From Paludibacteraceae bacterium (GTDB lineage Bacteria; Bacteroidota; Bacteroidia; Bacteroidales; Paludibacteraceae), in the NCBI GenBank assembly GCA_024401555.1, contig JAKSKV010000001.1, positions 124,001 to 188,000 of the forward strand: a DNA stretch of 64,000 bases, in the 5' to 3' direction. Under the pieces are notes generated by a model. It worked only from the letters and a program-made list of their open reading frames with translations, was not told where the DNA came from and ran no database searches. Position numbers and translations under genes: made by a program. Position 1 is the first letter of the stretch. Every line of letters begins with the position of its first letter. Shown here one piece after another: positions 1 through 9,254 of the stretch.

Positions 1-50
1 TATGGCGGAAGGGGAAGCAATTTCTTCGTCTTGCTTGTTCAGTATTTAAA

Positions 51-90
51 CGAAGAAGGGAACGACCATGCGGCCGCTCCCTTCCGTTCG
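51..90 (-). terminator. Hairpin after the GH10 gene
   Basis: Arms AAGGGA (56-61) and TCCCTT (78-83) can pair, and outer CGAA/TTCG bases extend the stem. It lies just past the stop of the minus-strand xylanase gene and probably ends its transcript. The first 50 bases of the window show no convincing gene. Confidence 0.5.
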
Positions 91-109
91 TTTTCAGAAT
101 TTAGATGTT

Positions 110-2146
110 TTATCTGCAGATGAATACCTTTGAAACCTCGGTATTCAAATTTCTAAGGATGTATGGTCCGTTAGCTCTTACAGATTGTTTAATTACGTCG
201 TTGATGTACTCACCTGCCTCAACCTTCATCTTGCCGAGGTATTCGCCGTTCATGTTGAAGATAGCGTACTCGCCAGCGCCGAAGATGTTCTCCAAATTTT
301 CGATGCCTGTGGTTGATGAGTTGCAGTCGCTGCAAGTGAACTTGATCTTGTCCACATTTCCGTAAGCGCCATCGAAGGTCAATCGGATGATTTGCTCACC
401 TGCCTCCAATCTTCTGGAAAGGTTACCCTTTACGGTCGTGTAGGTATCCCAGTCCGCTCCTTGAGGGATAGAGATGGTGGAGGTCAAATCGTATTGTCCT
501 GATGACAAGTGGAACTTCGCAGCGTCGCTTCCTGATGAAACGGTTGCCTCGTATGAGTAGTTGCCAGCCTCTTTGACATATACGGTGTATTCCAACCACT
601 CCTTTGCTGCGGTGTAACCGATAGCGTGGCCACCATTGCCCAATTTCACGACATCAACGCCTGAACCATCTTGACGATAGTCGTCTGCGCCAGCCTCAGC
701 TGCGCCTTCGTTCTTGTCGTCGCTATCAAAGAATGAGATGCCTGGACAACCCTTGTCGAAATCCTCTGCCTCGATGGTACCAGGAAGTTCGATGGCTGAA
801 CCGTTGAATGGTTTACGTGCGTCGCATACCAATACGGATGCGGTAGCGTCGGATTTATTACCCTTCTTGTCGAATACGGTGATCTTAACGGTTACGGTAC
901 CGGTCTCCTCTGGTGTGAACTCAAACTCGTATGGAGTCATATACTTGTTCACCAAAAGTTTGTTGTTTGCGTACATATCCACGTGGTCAACACCCTCTGT
1001 GGCGCTTGCCGCAACGGTAATCTTAACTGATTCGCCCAACTCTACGCTCTCTTTGGAGAGTTTAACAGCTCCGTTTACGGATGGACCACCCATTGTAGGA
1101 GCCTTTGCGTTCTTTGCGGCGTCGGTTTTCATGTAGTTCTCCAACCAAGTCATGGCAGATCTCTTTTGACCGTTTCTGATCAAACCTGAACCATTTACCC
1201 AAGTGGATCCGTATTGCCATCCCCAAAGGGTTACGCCTGGTACGAAGTCAGCCTCCCACATGATAGGGAATTGCTCGGAGTATCTTGTGTAGAATACTTG
1301 GTCGTCTGATTTTGCGATATCGTACTCTGTGATGTAGATAGGCAATTTGATTTTGTCGTGGATCTCATACAATGCGTTCTTGAATTGAGCGCCGCCCATA
1401 TCGTTCAAGTCGTGTGATTGGCAACCAGCCGCATCGATTGGTGCGTTACAAGCCTTCAAACCGTTGACAAGGTTGATAAACTCAGTCTTTTGCCATTGGA
1501 AAGTGTTGTAGTCGTTGTAGATCAAAATGGCTTTTGGCCAGCGCTCACGAGCCAAGCGGAACGCCTCGGCGATCCATTGGTATGAGTTGGTATTAGGATA
1601 ACCATTCTTGTTGCAACCGTAGTTGGCGTGGTTACGCTCGTTAGCGAGCTCTCCCAAAGCTTCGATGATGTTTGTGTCTTTATAAGGAGAGTGGTAGTTT
1701 CCACCTGCGTAGATAGCCTCGTTCACAACGTCCATGATTTGCAAATCAGGGAAGTGCTTTGCCACTGCGTCGTACCACTCGATGATGGCCTTCTTGGTAT
1801 CCGCGACGCTCAATCCCTTGATCCAGCCAGGATATTGGCTACCCCAGATCATGGCGTGGAATTTGAAGATGAGGCCGTTTTGCTTACAGTATTGGTACGT
1901 TCTGTCGGCGTTGCCCCAATCGAATTTTCCCCAACCTTTGTGGATGGAACCCCATTTGCAACCGTTCTCGCAAGTTACTTGCTCCCAATAGTCGGAGAAC
2001 TTGTAACCGGAGATGTCGCATTGTTCGTAACCTCCTGTGGTGATGTTTCCTAAAAACTTGTTAGGGTTTCTGTTCATTCCAGCGAAACTGCTTGCTACTG
2101 ATAATGCAGCAAAAAATAGTGTCGTTGCCAGTTTTAGTGTTTTCAT
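110..2146 (-). CDS. Secreted GH10 endo-1,4-beta-xylanase with CBM6
   Basis: Predicted retaining endoxylanase of 678 residues acting on xylan outside the cell. A signal peptide covers about residues 1-22. The GH10 barrel runs from about 25 to 340, with the acid/base glutamate in DVVNEA (E143) and the nucleophile in ITEYDI (E274). An Ig-like module follows at about 358-442, then a CBM6 at about 450-605 opening with IEAEDFD and closing with NVDKIKF. The last 60 residues (GEYAIFNMNGEYLG, then GPYILRN) form a C-terminal tail. This tail is not the PNP-type T9SS tail of the nearby GH9; it resembles the tails of Fibrobacter secreted enzymes, which is recall rather than an alignment. The catalytic assignment is firm; the tail's role is inferred. 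Confidence 0.93.
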   Translation of the reverse strand: MKTLKLATTLFFAALSVASSFAGMNRNPNKFLGNITTGGYEQCDISGYKFSDYWEQVTCENGCKWGSIHKGWGKFDWGNADRTYQYCKQNGLIFKFHAMIWGSQYPGWIKGLSVADTKKAIIEWYDAVAKHFPDLQIMDVVNEAIYAGGNYHSPYKDTNIIEALGELANERNHANYGCNKNGYPNTNSYQWIAEAFRLARERWPKAILIYNDYNTFQWQKTEFINLVNGLKACNAPIDAAGCQSHDLNDMGGAQFKNALYEIHDKIKLPIYITEYDIAKSDDQVFYTRYSEQFPIMWEADFVPGVTLWGWQYGSTWVNGSGLIRNGQKRSAMTWLENYMKTDAAKNAKAPTMGGPSVNGAVKLSKESVELGESVKITVAASATEGVDHVDMYANNKLLVNKYMTPYEFEFTPEETGTVTVKITVFDKKGNKSDATASVLVCDARKPFNGSAIELPGTIEAEDFDKGCPGISFFDSDDKNEGAAEAGADDYRQDGSGVDVVKLGNGGHAIGYTAAKEWLEYTVYVKEAGNYSYEATVSSGSDAAKFHLSSGQYDLTSTISIPQGADWDTYTTVKGNLSRRLEAGEQIIRLTFDGAYGNVDKIKFTCSDCNSSTTGIENLENIFGAGEYAIFNMNGEYLGKMKVEAGEYINDVIKQSVRANGPYILRNLNTEVSKVFICR

Positions 2147-2261
2147 GGTGTAATTTATTAAATAATGGTATATTGTTTTCTAAACTCTCATCATCGACAA
2201 TCGTTCGACTGACTTTCTAATAGTGTTTTTCAGTGGCGATTTATCATCAATCTCACGATTG

Positions 2262-2269
2262 CAAATGTA
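2262..2269 (-). promoter_or_regulatory. Predicted -7 element upstream of the xylanase gene
   Basis: On the minus strand this reads TACATTTG, matching TAnnTTTG. No clear TTTG lies at the usual distance, so the promoter is tentative. It would give a leader of roughly 110 bases. Confidence 0.35.
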
Positions 2270-2373
2270 TAGGGAAGTTGTTGCTTGACATGTGAATATA
2301 GTGTCAAACATTTAGATTTTTGTATCAAAATGAATTGCGTTGTTTTTGATAACTAATTGATTATTAGCGCAAA

Positions 2374-3651
2374 CTATTGGAAATGGTAGCTAAATCCAAA
2401 AGATAGTTGCTCCTGGATTTGAATTTTTGCGTCCTTGTCTTTCGGGGTGTTGTCGTAACGCATGATGAGAGATAGGCGGGTGCTCAAGAAACGGTTGATG
2501 GCGAACTTGCCCACCGTCTCCCAGTCGAATTCTATGTTGCGGAAATTGTATGAACTGAAAAGATCGAAATCGGAGGTGATCTGTATCTCCTTCGAGAATT
2601 TCCAGTTCAGTTTTGCCTGAATCAGATAGCCGGGATATCCTTTGCTCAGTTGGGTGCTGTCAAGACCTACCGTGAGCGGGTTGATGTCGGAGTGAGGCAA
2701 CAAGAAGATTACCTTATAGGCGGCCGGAGCGATGCGGACCGTCGTGTTTTTGCTGTGTTTGTACTCTATACCTGCACTCATGAAGAATCGGGTAGGGGAG
2801 AGGAAGGAGGTGACGACCTCGTTGGAGTTGGTCTTCTTGAATCCCTTGAAGAGGGAGGTGTTGAAGTCCAGCGCCGCGGAGTAGAACCATTTCTTTGACC
2901 ACTTTGTCTGGTAGCCTAACTTCGAGTCGATCTTGAAGACGTCGTTGTTGACGCGAAAGGCGCGGATGGTGTCTTCCGTCGTGTTGTAGAATCCGATCTT
3001 CACATCAAATCGGTTCTCCCACGCCAACCTGTTCTTTTTATATTTGATGTCATATTCGAATATATTCAGGAAGGTGGCGTTGGAGGTACCTCCCTTGTAC
3101 CAGTTGTCCGTTACATAGTATTGGGAGAATTGCAGTGAGAGGTTGCCCTTGAACGACCATAATTCGTTCTCTTTTTTCTTTGCCTCCCGCTCCAGTGTGA
3201 ATGGCATAGGCATCACTTCAGGCGTGTCAACTCCCTCTACCTTGATTTTTTTTACCTTCATCTCTGGCTTGTCCAGTGTGTGGTCGAATGAGTTGAGGTT
3301 GCAGTAATCGACCAGTTCGGGTTTGGTGATGGCGATGTAGTGGTTGGTGCGGCTTTTCAGCCTCTCTCTGAAAAGGTAATTTTGGTAGTTCTTCTCGAAA
3401 GAGGAGAGCGTGTCCGTCCCTCTCTTTTTGAAATAGCTCAGTTGGTAGGAGATTTCGAAGGGTTGGATCTCTTTGGCCTTCAATGAGTCGAGAATGATGA
3501 CAGGCAGGTATTGGATGGTGTCGGGGCCGGATGTCTCCGCCAGTTCAAGGTCAAACAACGATGCCTCCTGCTCGGCTCTCAGCGTTGTGAAAGCGCATAA
3601 GGCAAGAAGTATAAGGAGTATAGTCTTTGATTGAAAAACCTTCCGACACAT
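2374..3651 (-). CDS. DUF3078 outer-membrane protein
   Basis: A 425-residue protein with a signal peptide (about 1-26, ending LRAEQ) and a C-terminal half of alternating amphipathic strands that ends in the aromatic motif SYHFQ, typical of an outer-membrane beta-barrel. Sequence such as NLSLQFSQYYVTDNWYKGG and the overall plan match DUF3078, a Bacteroidetes family of unknown function. It sits between the xylanase and the GH9 gene with its own promoter (3707-3736), so a link to polysaccharide use is possible but not shown. The family call is from memory of the motifs; the substrate and role are unknown. Confidence 0.75.
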   Translation of the reverse strand: MCRKVFQSKTILLILLALCAFTTLRAEQEASLFDLELAETSGPDTIQYLPVIILDSLKAKEIQPFEISYQLSYFKKRGTDTLSSFEKNYQNYLFRERLKSRTNHYIAITKPELVDYCNLNSFDHTLDKPEMKVKKIKVEGVDTPEVMPMPFTLEREAKKKENELWSFKGNLSLQFSQYYVTDNWYKGGTSNATFLNIFEYDIKYKKNRLAWENRFDVKIGFYNTTEDTIRAFRVNNDVFKIDSKLGYQTKWSKKWFYSAALDFNTSLFKGFKKTNSNEVVTSFLSPTRFFMSAGIEYKHSKNTTVRIAPAAYKVIFLLPHSDINPLTVGLDSTQLSKGYPGYLIQAKLNWKFSKEIQITSDFDLFSSYNFRNIEFDWETVGKFAINRFLSTRLSLIMRYDNTPKDKDAKIQIQEQLSFGFSYHFQ

Positions 3652-3706
3652 CGTTTCTATTTTGTGCTTTAATTCTGTGATCTTAGTTTGTGACCTTAAA
3701 TTTCCG

Positions 3707-3736
3707 CAAATTTAATCAATATTTGCCCATTACAAA
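3707..3736 (-). promoter_or_regulatory. Promoter of the DUF3078 gene
   Basis: On the minus strand TTTG (3736-3733), an 18-base spacer, then TAAATTTG (3714-3707). This is a near-ideal Bacteroidetes promoter about 60 bases before the start codon. Confidence 0.65.
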
Positions 3737-3759
3737 AATTCCCCTTCCTTAAAAGAACT

Positions 3760-3790
3760 CTTGTATATTTTGAAAAATTCTCTATTTTTG
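3760..3790 (+). promoter_or_regulatory. Promoter of the GH9 gene
   Basis: CTTG (3760-3763), 19 bases, then TATTTTTG (3783-3790). The expected transcript start is near 3797, giving a leader of about 65 bases before the ATG at 3864. Confidence 0.6.
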
Positions 3791-3863
3791 CATTGTATAT
3801 GTATTATGATGTGAAGAATGCCAAGTGCATTATATACGATTGTAAAATAAATAAGAAAAGGAT

Positions 3864-6815
3864 ATGGTAAATTTGAAAAAAGCAATTTTGTCTCTCTTGG
3901 GCGTTGCCTTGGGCGGATTTTCGCTTATGGCTGCTCCTGCTTTTCAAGCGGAGCAGTATCAGAAGGCACTTTGGATGACTGCGCGATTCTATGGTGCGCA
4001 GCGTATGGGAGATGGTGTCAACTGGTTGGTGGCCGATCATGAGCCGACTAGACTTGCCAATGGTATCGGATTTCAACAAAGCGCGTTCGTGAAGGGTAAA
4101 TCCTTCTTGAAGGATGCGGACGGATCGTACGACTTGACGGGTGGATGGTTCGATTGTGGTGACCATGTACTGTTCGGTCAGACTTTCTTCTATTCCGCCT
4201 ATATGCTTTTGTTGGGCTATTCCGAGTTCCCTGCTGGATATGACGATTACTATTCATTTGACTATACGGGTTATGTCAAATCCGGTGATTATACTTGGGA
4301 AGGCAAAAAGGGCGTTCCGAACGGAATCCCTGATATCTTGGATGAGGCGAAGTACGCGACAGACTTCATCATCAAGGCGTTCCGCGATAATAAGACCTTC
4401 TACTATCAGAAGGGTGATGATTCCGACCACAATGTTTGGTGTACCTCTACGGTGAAGTCCGCATTGCCTAAGGCGAATGGAGGAAATGCCGACGGTAGTC
4501 GTGCGGTGAAGAAGGCTTCTGGAAACGCTACTTCAATGGCCTCTTTGGGAGGTGCCGCTTTGGCGGTGATGGCGCGCGTTTATCGTCCGTTTGATCCTGA
4601 GTATGCGGATTTGTGTTTGAAAAAGGCGGTAGTCGCTTATGAGTATGTGACTGGTACTTCTAAAGGAAATACGGGAGCAGGCGGTTACTATGGCGCAAAG
4701 CCGAAGTACGTTCCTGATATGGTTACTTTCTTCGCGGAGATGTATCGCGCGACAGGCGATAAGAAATATTTGTCCGCAGCGGAGGAGAATTGCGGATGGA
4801 TGGATGCTTCCAAGGATTATAATTACAATTTCTCTTTGGGTTATAACAACACGGAGGATTTGGCCGCATACGCGATGGCAAATTTAGGGGATGCCTCTTC
4901 TGTCAGCAAGAAGGCAATGCAAGTGATGGATTTCTATATCAACACGATGTATAAACCTGGTTCAGGTTATATGTTGAATGCCAAGTTTGATGATTGGGGC
5001 GCGCTTCGTTATCCTTGTAACCAAGCTTTCTCCCATGCGCTTTATTCTAAGTTGAAGGGCGAGAAGGAGATTGATCCTTATACTTTGACAACCATTGAGT
5101 TTATCATGGGTAAAAATCCATCCAACCTTTCATTCATCGTTGGTTTTGGTAGTAAACACCCTGTGATCCCTCACCATCGCAACTTCTTCCGTTATGATGG
5201 AAATGATATGGGCGCTATTCCGGTTCCTAATTCCAGCTACAAGTTCATCCAATTAGGATTCTTGGTGGGTGGTAACGGAAACAGCGTGAAGAGTGGTGCT
5301 TATACTGAGTCGTTGTCCAATTACGAATCTTCCGAGGGTGGTATCGACTACAACGCAGGTTTGGTAGGTGCCTTGGGTTATATCAACTCTATGATTTCTC
5401 CTGTCAACACCAATAAGTTCGGCCATCCAACGCCTGAGTTGGGTGAGAAGCAATCCATTTGTGGAAAGTCATCCATCGAATTGGATTCCAAAGTGGCTGC
5501 CGATGGCAAAAAGATGTTCACTTGGTACAAGGATGGCAAGAAGGTGGCGTCTTCCACCAGCGCAACCACTTATAAGGCAACCGCGGCGGGTGAATACACT
5601 TGCGAGATCGATTCCGCTGGTGATTGGACCACTTCGTCATCCGTGGTGATCGAGGCGCTCCTCCCAACTGTCGAATACGACGCTGAGTTTGAGTTGTGTA
5701 ACCCAGCAAGCGTTACCATGGATTTCTCTTACGATGCGGCTTCCAAGTATGTATGGAGCAAGGATGGTAAGGAGATTGAAGGTGCTAATGTTGGCAAATA
5801 TGAGGTAACCAAGGCTGGTAAGTATATCTGTGCTGTCTCTGCGGAGAATTGCGGTACCCAAGAGTATGGTTTCACAGTTACCTCTTTGTTGCCTGAGGTG
5901 GAGGATGCGGAATCCGACATTAACGGCAATGTGACCTTGAAGGTGACCAGCGATGGTGACTACGAGTGGTACGATGTGGCCGAGGGCGGCAAGCCATTGG
6001 CTACGGGCTCATCTTATAAGACCGTTATCACCGAGGATAAGGTATTCTATGTTCAAGATGCGGGTGCGATGGATATCGTGGTCGGACCATCCGAGAAGGA
6101 TCTTTCAGGTGCCAGCGTCAACTGGGGAAAGATGCCTGTACGATTCAAAGCGGCGAAGGAGTGTATGATCACAGGTGTCACCTTGATTTTAACTGGTACT
6201 CCTTATAACACGGGAACTAACGTGGTGACTGCAGAACTAAGCGGTGATGCTTCGGGTAAATATACCTCAGAATCGATTAACGTCACATCGGGCATGAAGT
6301 CGGTGAAGGTTACCTTCGCTAATCCAATCATGATCCCTAAGGCTGGTAGCTACTCTTTGTTGCTTAACTGTGACGCATTCGCGATTGGTTACTTTGAAGG
6401 AAAGTCCGACTATGCGTCATTCCCTCACCAAGGAGAGCCTCTTACCTTCGTAGGTGTCGATAAGGACAAGTCTGGATTTATGGGTGTCGCTGACTGGAAT
6501 GTGACAGCCGGTTCGGGTTGCGCGCGTGCCGTCGTAAAGGCGAAGAAGGGTAATTCGGCCGCCAGTGAGTTGGTGGTAAACAATATTGTTGCAGGTCTCT
6601 ATCCTAATCCGGTGAACGATCTCTTGACCATCGAGCTCTTCGACAACCAAGAGGCTGATGTCGAGGTGTTGAATGTGTTCGGTAGCGTGGTGGCAAAGAC
6701 TCGTATCTCCGCCACCGAGAAGAGTCTGAACTTGAGCGCTCTTTCAAAGGGTATCTATGTGGTACGCGTTTCAAACGGAGAGTCCGTTTATACGGAGCGA
6801 ATCGTGAAGAAATAA
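3864..6815 (+). CDS. Secreted GH9 cellulase with Ig-like modules and T9SS tail
   Basis: Predicted inverting endoglucanase of 983 residues. A signal peptide covers about 1-24. The GH9 domain spans about 26-512. The two aspartates of the catalytic-base motif are in GGWFDCGDH (D97, D100), the histidine-containing substrate loop is GKNPSNLSF with HPVIPHHR (416-439), and the proton donor is E491 in SSEGGIDYNAG. Two or three Ig-like repeats (WYKDGK, VWSKDGKEI) fill about 525-740, then a further beta-rich module. The last 75 residues (YPNPVNDLLTIEL to GIYVVRVSNG) are a textbook type A T9SS sorting domain, so export and surface anchoring by T9SS are expected. No N-terminal Ig module precedes the GH9 domain. 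It lies in a small fibrolytic locus with the xylanase at 110-2146. Confidence 0.95.
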   Translation: MVNLKKAILSLLGVALGGFSLMAAPAFQAEQYQKALWMTARFYGAQRMGDGVNWLVADHEPTRLANGIGFQQSAFVKGKSFLKDADGSYDLTGGWFDCGDHVLFGQTFFYSAYMLLLGYSEFPAGYDDYYSFDYTGYVKSGDYTWEGKKGVPNGIPDILDEAKYATDFIIKAFRDNKTFYYQKGDDSDHNVWCTSTVKSALPKANGGNADGSRAVKKASGNATSMASLGGAALAVMARVYRPFDPEYADLCLKKAVVAYEYVTGTSKGNTGAGGYYGAKPKYVPDMVTFFAEMYRATGDKKYLSAAEENCGWMDASKDYNYNFSLGYNNTEDLAAYAMANLGDASSVSKKAMQVMDFYINTMYKPGSGYMLNAKFDDWGALRYPCNQAFSHALYSKLKGEKEIDPYTLTTIEFIMGKNPSNLSFIVGFGSKHPVIPHHRNFFRYDGNDMGAIPVPNSSYKFIQLGFLVGGNGNSVKSGAYTESLSNYESSEGGIDYNAGLVGALGYINSMISPVNTNKFGHPTPELGEKQSICGKSSIELDSKVAADGKKMFTWYKDGKKVASSTSATTYKATAAGEYTCEIDSAGDWTTSSSVVIEALLPTVEYDAEFELCNPASVTMDFSYDAASKYVWSKDGKEIEGANVGKYEVTKAGKYICAVSAENCGTQEYGFTVTSLLPEVEDAESDINGNVTLKVTSDGDYEWYDVAEGGKPLATGSSYKTVITEDKVFYVQDAGAMDIVVGPSEKDLSGASVNWGKMPVRFKAAKECMITGVTLILTGTPYNTGTNVVTAELSGDASGKYTSESINVTSGMKSVKVTFANPIMIPKAGSYSLLLNCDAFAIGYFEGKSDYASFPHQGEPLTFVGVDKDKSGFMGVADWNVTAGSGCARAVVKAKKGNSAASELVVNNIVAGLYPNPVNDLLTIELFDNQEADVEVLNVFGSVVAKTRISATEKSLNLSALSKGIYVVRVSNGESVYTERIVKK

Positions 6816-6835
6816 TTTGTGATGTCATATTTGCG

Positions 6836-6870
6836 AAGGCGAGGGTGGAGAAGTTCATCCTCGCCTTTTT
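6836..6870 (+). terminator. Terminator of the GH9 gene
   Basis: Perfect 9-base stem AAGGCGAGG (6836-6844) and CCTCGCCTT (6859-6867) followed by a run of T. Confidence 0.85.
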
Positions 6871-6901
6871 GTGTGGTATTGGGGTTAATTTGGTATCTTT
6901 G
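6868..6901 (+). promoter_or_regulatory. Promoter of menA
   Basis: TTTG (6868-6871), 22 bases, then TATCTTTG (6894-6901). The predicted transcript start near 6908 excludes the longer reading frame opening at 6845 and supports the ATG at 6935. The TTTG overlaps the T tract of the GH9 terminator. Confidence 0.6.
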
Positions 6902-6934
6902 CGAAGATTTTTACATAAACATGAGATCCCTGAC

Positions 6935-7858
6935 ATGGAAGAGATAAGACAAAATTCCTTGAAAGCTTGGTGCCTGGCGGCTCGCCCAAAGACCTTGGCG
7001 GCGGCGGTGGCACCCGTTCTGGTAGGTTGCGCGATCGCGTACTATTATGATTCATTTCAGTTGGTGCCAGCCTTAGCCTGCTTGCTTTTCGCCATTGCGA
7101 TGCAGATTGCGGCTAATTTGATCAATGATCTTTACGACTTCCTCAAGGGTAGTGATGGCGAGGGTCGTTTGGGCCCCCTTCGTGCGACTGCGCAAGGTTG
7201 GATCACGCCAGATTGTATGAAAAAGGGTATCCTGGCCGTGGTGGCCTTTGGTTGCCTTTGCGGATCGACCTTGATGCTCTATGTGGGATGGCAACTGGTC
7301 TTTGTTGGCATCTTCTGTGTGCTCTTCGCCTATTTCTATACATCGGGTCCTTTCCCGTTGGCCTATAATGGCTTGGGTGATGTGGCGGTGATTCTCTTCT
7401 TCGGATTGGTGGCGGTGGGTTTCACCGCGTATGTCCAGACCTTGGTGTGGACCTCTGTTGTGACCTTGGCGGGACTCGCCACTGGGTTGGCTGTGAATGT
7501 CTTGTTGGTCTTGAACAATTACCGCGACGTGGAGAACGATGCGAAATCGGGCAAGCGTACTTTGGTGGTGTTGCTTGGCAAAAAGTTTGGCCTCTATCTC
7601 TATTTAGCTTCTGGATTAACGGCTGTGCTTTTATCCGCTGTTTTGTGCCTCTTGATTGAGGCGAATCTTTTCGGATGGCTGATGTTGTTGCCTTATAGCG
7701 CCTTGCATTTCCTTACCTGGTTAAAGATCCGTAAGATTGAACAACCTATACAGTTGAATGGTTTGATAGGGGAGACCTCTCGAAACATGTTGGTTTTCGC
7801 ATTGTCATTGCTTTTGATATTGGCTATCGGTTGCGTATATTACTTTTATGTTGGATAA
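6935..7858 (+). CDS. menA: 1,4-dihydroxy-2-naphthoate polyprenyltransferase
   Basis: Integral-membrane UbiA-family prenyltransferase of 307 residues that joins 1,4-dihydroxy-2-naphthoate to a polyprenyl chain in menaquinone synthesis. The first aspartate-rich motif is NLINDLYDFLKGSD, and the second is in NNYRDVENDAKSGKRT, a signature of MenA. About eight hydrophobic helices are visible. The start is set at 6935 (MEEIRQ) because the upstream part of the open frame lies before the predicted transcript start. The 3' end overlaps a 15-base sequence (7841-7855) that recurs at 9172 and 12496. A minus-strand ATPase gene ends 24 bases downstream. Confidence 0.93.
   Translation: MEEIRQNSLKAWCLAARPKTLAAAVAPVLVGCAIAYYYDSFQLVPALACLLFAIAMQIAANLINDLYDFLKGSDGEGRLGPLRATAQGWITPDCMKKGILAVVAFGCLCGSTLMLYVGWQLVFVGIFCVLFAYFYTSGPFPLAYNGLGDVAVILFFGLVAVGFTAYVQTLVWTSVVTLAGLATGLAVNVLLVLNNYRDVENDAKSGKRTLVVLLGKKFGLYLYLASGLTAVLLSAVLCLLIEANLFGWLMLLPYSALHFLTWLKIRKIEQPIQLNGLIGETSRNMLVFALSLLLILAIGCVYYFYVG
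7841..7855 (+). repeat. Copy 1 of the 15-base repeat TACTTTTATGTTGGA
   Basis: Lies in the last codons of menA. Identical copies are at 9172-9186 and 12496-12510. Together they bracket and subdivide the accessory segment between menA and typA. Confidence 0.7.
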
Positions 7859-7882
7859 TTCTTCAATAGCGTACGCAAGTGG

Positions 7883-9037
7883 TCATTTGATTCCCTCTCT
7901 CCATGATAGTAGTGTGCCGTCGGAGGTATCTAATCCTTTTTCTCCTGCGTATATTACAGAGCAATTTGTTGCATTGACTCCTGACAATGCCGACCATTTT
8001 CTTAGGTTGTCAAAATATGAAGAAGAGTGGGTTGCTCCCGACTTTATTTCGTATGCGTGTGGAACAGATGAATCGTAGTTTATCAAATCGACTTCCATGC
8101 CGTTACTGTCTCTCCAAAAATAGAGTTCAGGTGTTTCTCCTATATGGTATGACTTCTTAATAAATTCGTTGATTACCATATTCTCAAATAACCCACCTCG
8201 TAAAAAATGGGAAAATAGTTGAGACGCGGACTTGATGCCGAGCAAAGAACATGCCAACCCCGTATCGTAGAAATATAGTTTGGGTGTCTTAACAAGACGC
8301 TTGGCGTAATTGTTGTAGTCTGGTTTTAGGGTATAGCAAATGTAACTTGCCTCCAATATAGATATCCATGAAGAGATGGTCGGAACCGACACGCCACATT
8401 CTGTCGCTAACGAAGCCATGTTGAGCATCTGCCCGATGCGGCCTGCACATAGCTTCATGAACTTAACAAAAAGGCTGAGGTTCCCTATGTTCTTCAATAG
8501 GCGCACATCTCGTTCTACATACGTTTGGATATAATATTGGTAGTAGTCTTTCGGATCGATTGACTTGTCGTGCAGGCGAGGATAGCCGCCTTTGAATATT
8601 TCTTCGTCAATGTCTGATGGAAGAATCCCGCCATTGTCCATCTCTATGTGAGAAAACGGAAGCAGTTTCAACACTGCGGTGCGACCTGCAAGCGATTGAT
8701 TTATATTTTCCATTAAAAGAAAGTTATGTGATCCGGCAAGCATATACATTCCTTCCTTTCCTTCGTTGTCCACATGAGTCTGAAGATAGGAGAATAGTGA
8801 TGGTACACGTTGTGCTTCGTCAATTATAGTCTTGTCATGAAATGTCTTGATGAAACCGCGAGGGTCAATAGCCGCAAATTCCCTCATGTCTGTGTCTTCG
8901 AGAGATACATAATTGTAATCGGGAAATGTGTTTTTTAGTAATGTTGATTTCCCTGACTGACGAGGCCCTGTCAAAGTTACTATGGGATACTTTGTCGCTA
9001 TGTCTAATATCTTTGTCCGAATAGTTCTTTCAATCAT
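7883..9037 (-). CDS. AAA-family ATPase with DUF4143 domain
   Basis: A 384-residue protein of the AAA_14/DUF4143 class common in Bacteroidetes. The P-loop is TGPRQSGKST, the Walker B region is KTIIDEAQRVP, and AGSHNFLL and SLAGRTAVLKLLPFSH are the following family motifs. The C-terminal half carries the DUF4143 region, with a helix-turn-helix-like stretch (LATECGVSVPTISSWI) and a nuclease-like strand motif (MEVDLINYD, then AYEIKSG). The molecular role of the family is not known. The frame stays open to a GTG at 9067, but the predicted -7 element overlaps those codons, so the ATG at 9037 is chosen. Genes of this type are often patchily distributed, in line with its place in an accessory segment. 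Confidence 0.85.
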   Translation of the reverse strand: MIERTIRTKILDIATKYPIVTLTGPRQSGKSTLLKNTFPDYNYVSLEDTDMREFAAIDPRGFIKTFHDKTIIDEAQRVPSLFSYLQTHVDNEGKEGMYMLAGSHNFLLMENINQSLAGRTAVLKLLPFSHIEMDNGGILPSDIDEEIFKGGYPRLHDKSIDPKDYYQYYIQTYVERDVRLLKNIGNLSLFVKFMKLCAGRIGQMLNMASLATECGVSVPTISSWISILEASYICYTLKPDYNNYAKRLVKTPKLYFYDTGLACSLLGIKSASQLFSHFLRGGLFENMVINEFIKKSYHIGETPELYFWRDSNGMEVDLINYDSSVPHAYEIKSGATHSSSYFDNLRKWSALSGVNATNCSVIYAGEKGLDTSDGTLLSWREGIK

Positions 9038-9055
9038 AATTATATCTGTTTGAGG

Positions 9056-9063
9056 CAAAGATA
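9056..9063 (-). promoter_or_regulatory. -7 element of the AAA/DUF4143 gene
   Basis: Reads TATCTTTG on the minus strand, 19 to 26 bases before the ATG at 9037. No strong TTTG partner is seen at the usual distance. Confidence 0.5.
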
Positions 9064-9153
9064 ACACAATGACTTTAAATTCCCATAAAGTTTATGTAAT
9101 TTTAAAGTTGAATTTAATGATTACATAACACTCATGGGCAGACTATCTTCTGT

Positions 9154-9187
9154 CGACAAGTTTACGTGAGATACTTTTATGTTGGAG
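9154..9187 (+). repeat. Copy 2 of the menA-typA repeat, extended form
   Basis: CGACAAGTTT, 7 bases, then the 17-base ATACTTTTATGTTGGAG. The same two blocks, 6 bases apart, recur at 12479-12511, each time followed by ATGAATTTT within 30 bases. Confidence 0.7.
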
Positions 9188-9217
9188 GGAAAGTTGGAAA
9201 AATTTGTATAAATGAAT

Positions 9218-9248
9218 TTTGCTTTTTTTTGAAAATATTCTACTTTTG
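9218..9248 (+). promoter_or_regulatory. Strong predicted promoter of a non-coding transcript
   Basis: TTTG (9218-9221), exactly 19 bases, then TACTTTTG (9241-9248). It is one of the best matches to the Bacteroidetes consensus in the window, yet no credible protein gene follows before the terminator at 9494-9535. Confidence 0.7.
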
Positions 9249-9254
9249 TTCGTC

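Noticed and set aside
6845-6934. Longer N terminus for MenA
   Set aside because: The predicted promoter and transcript start lie inside this stretch, and it overlaps the GH9 terminator.
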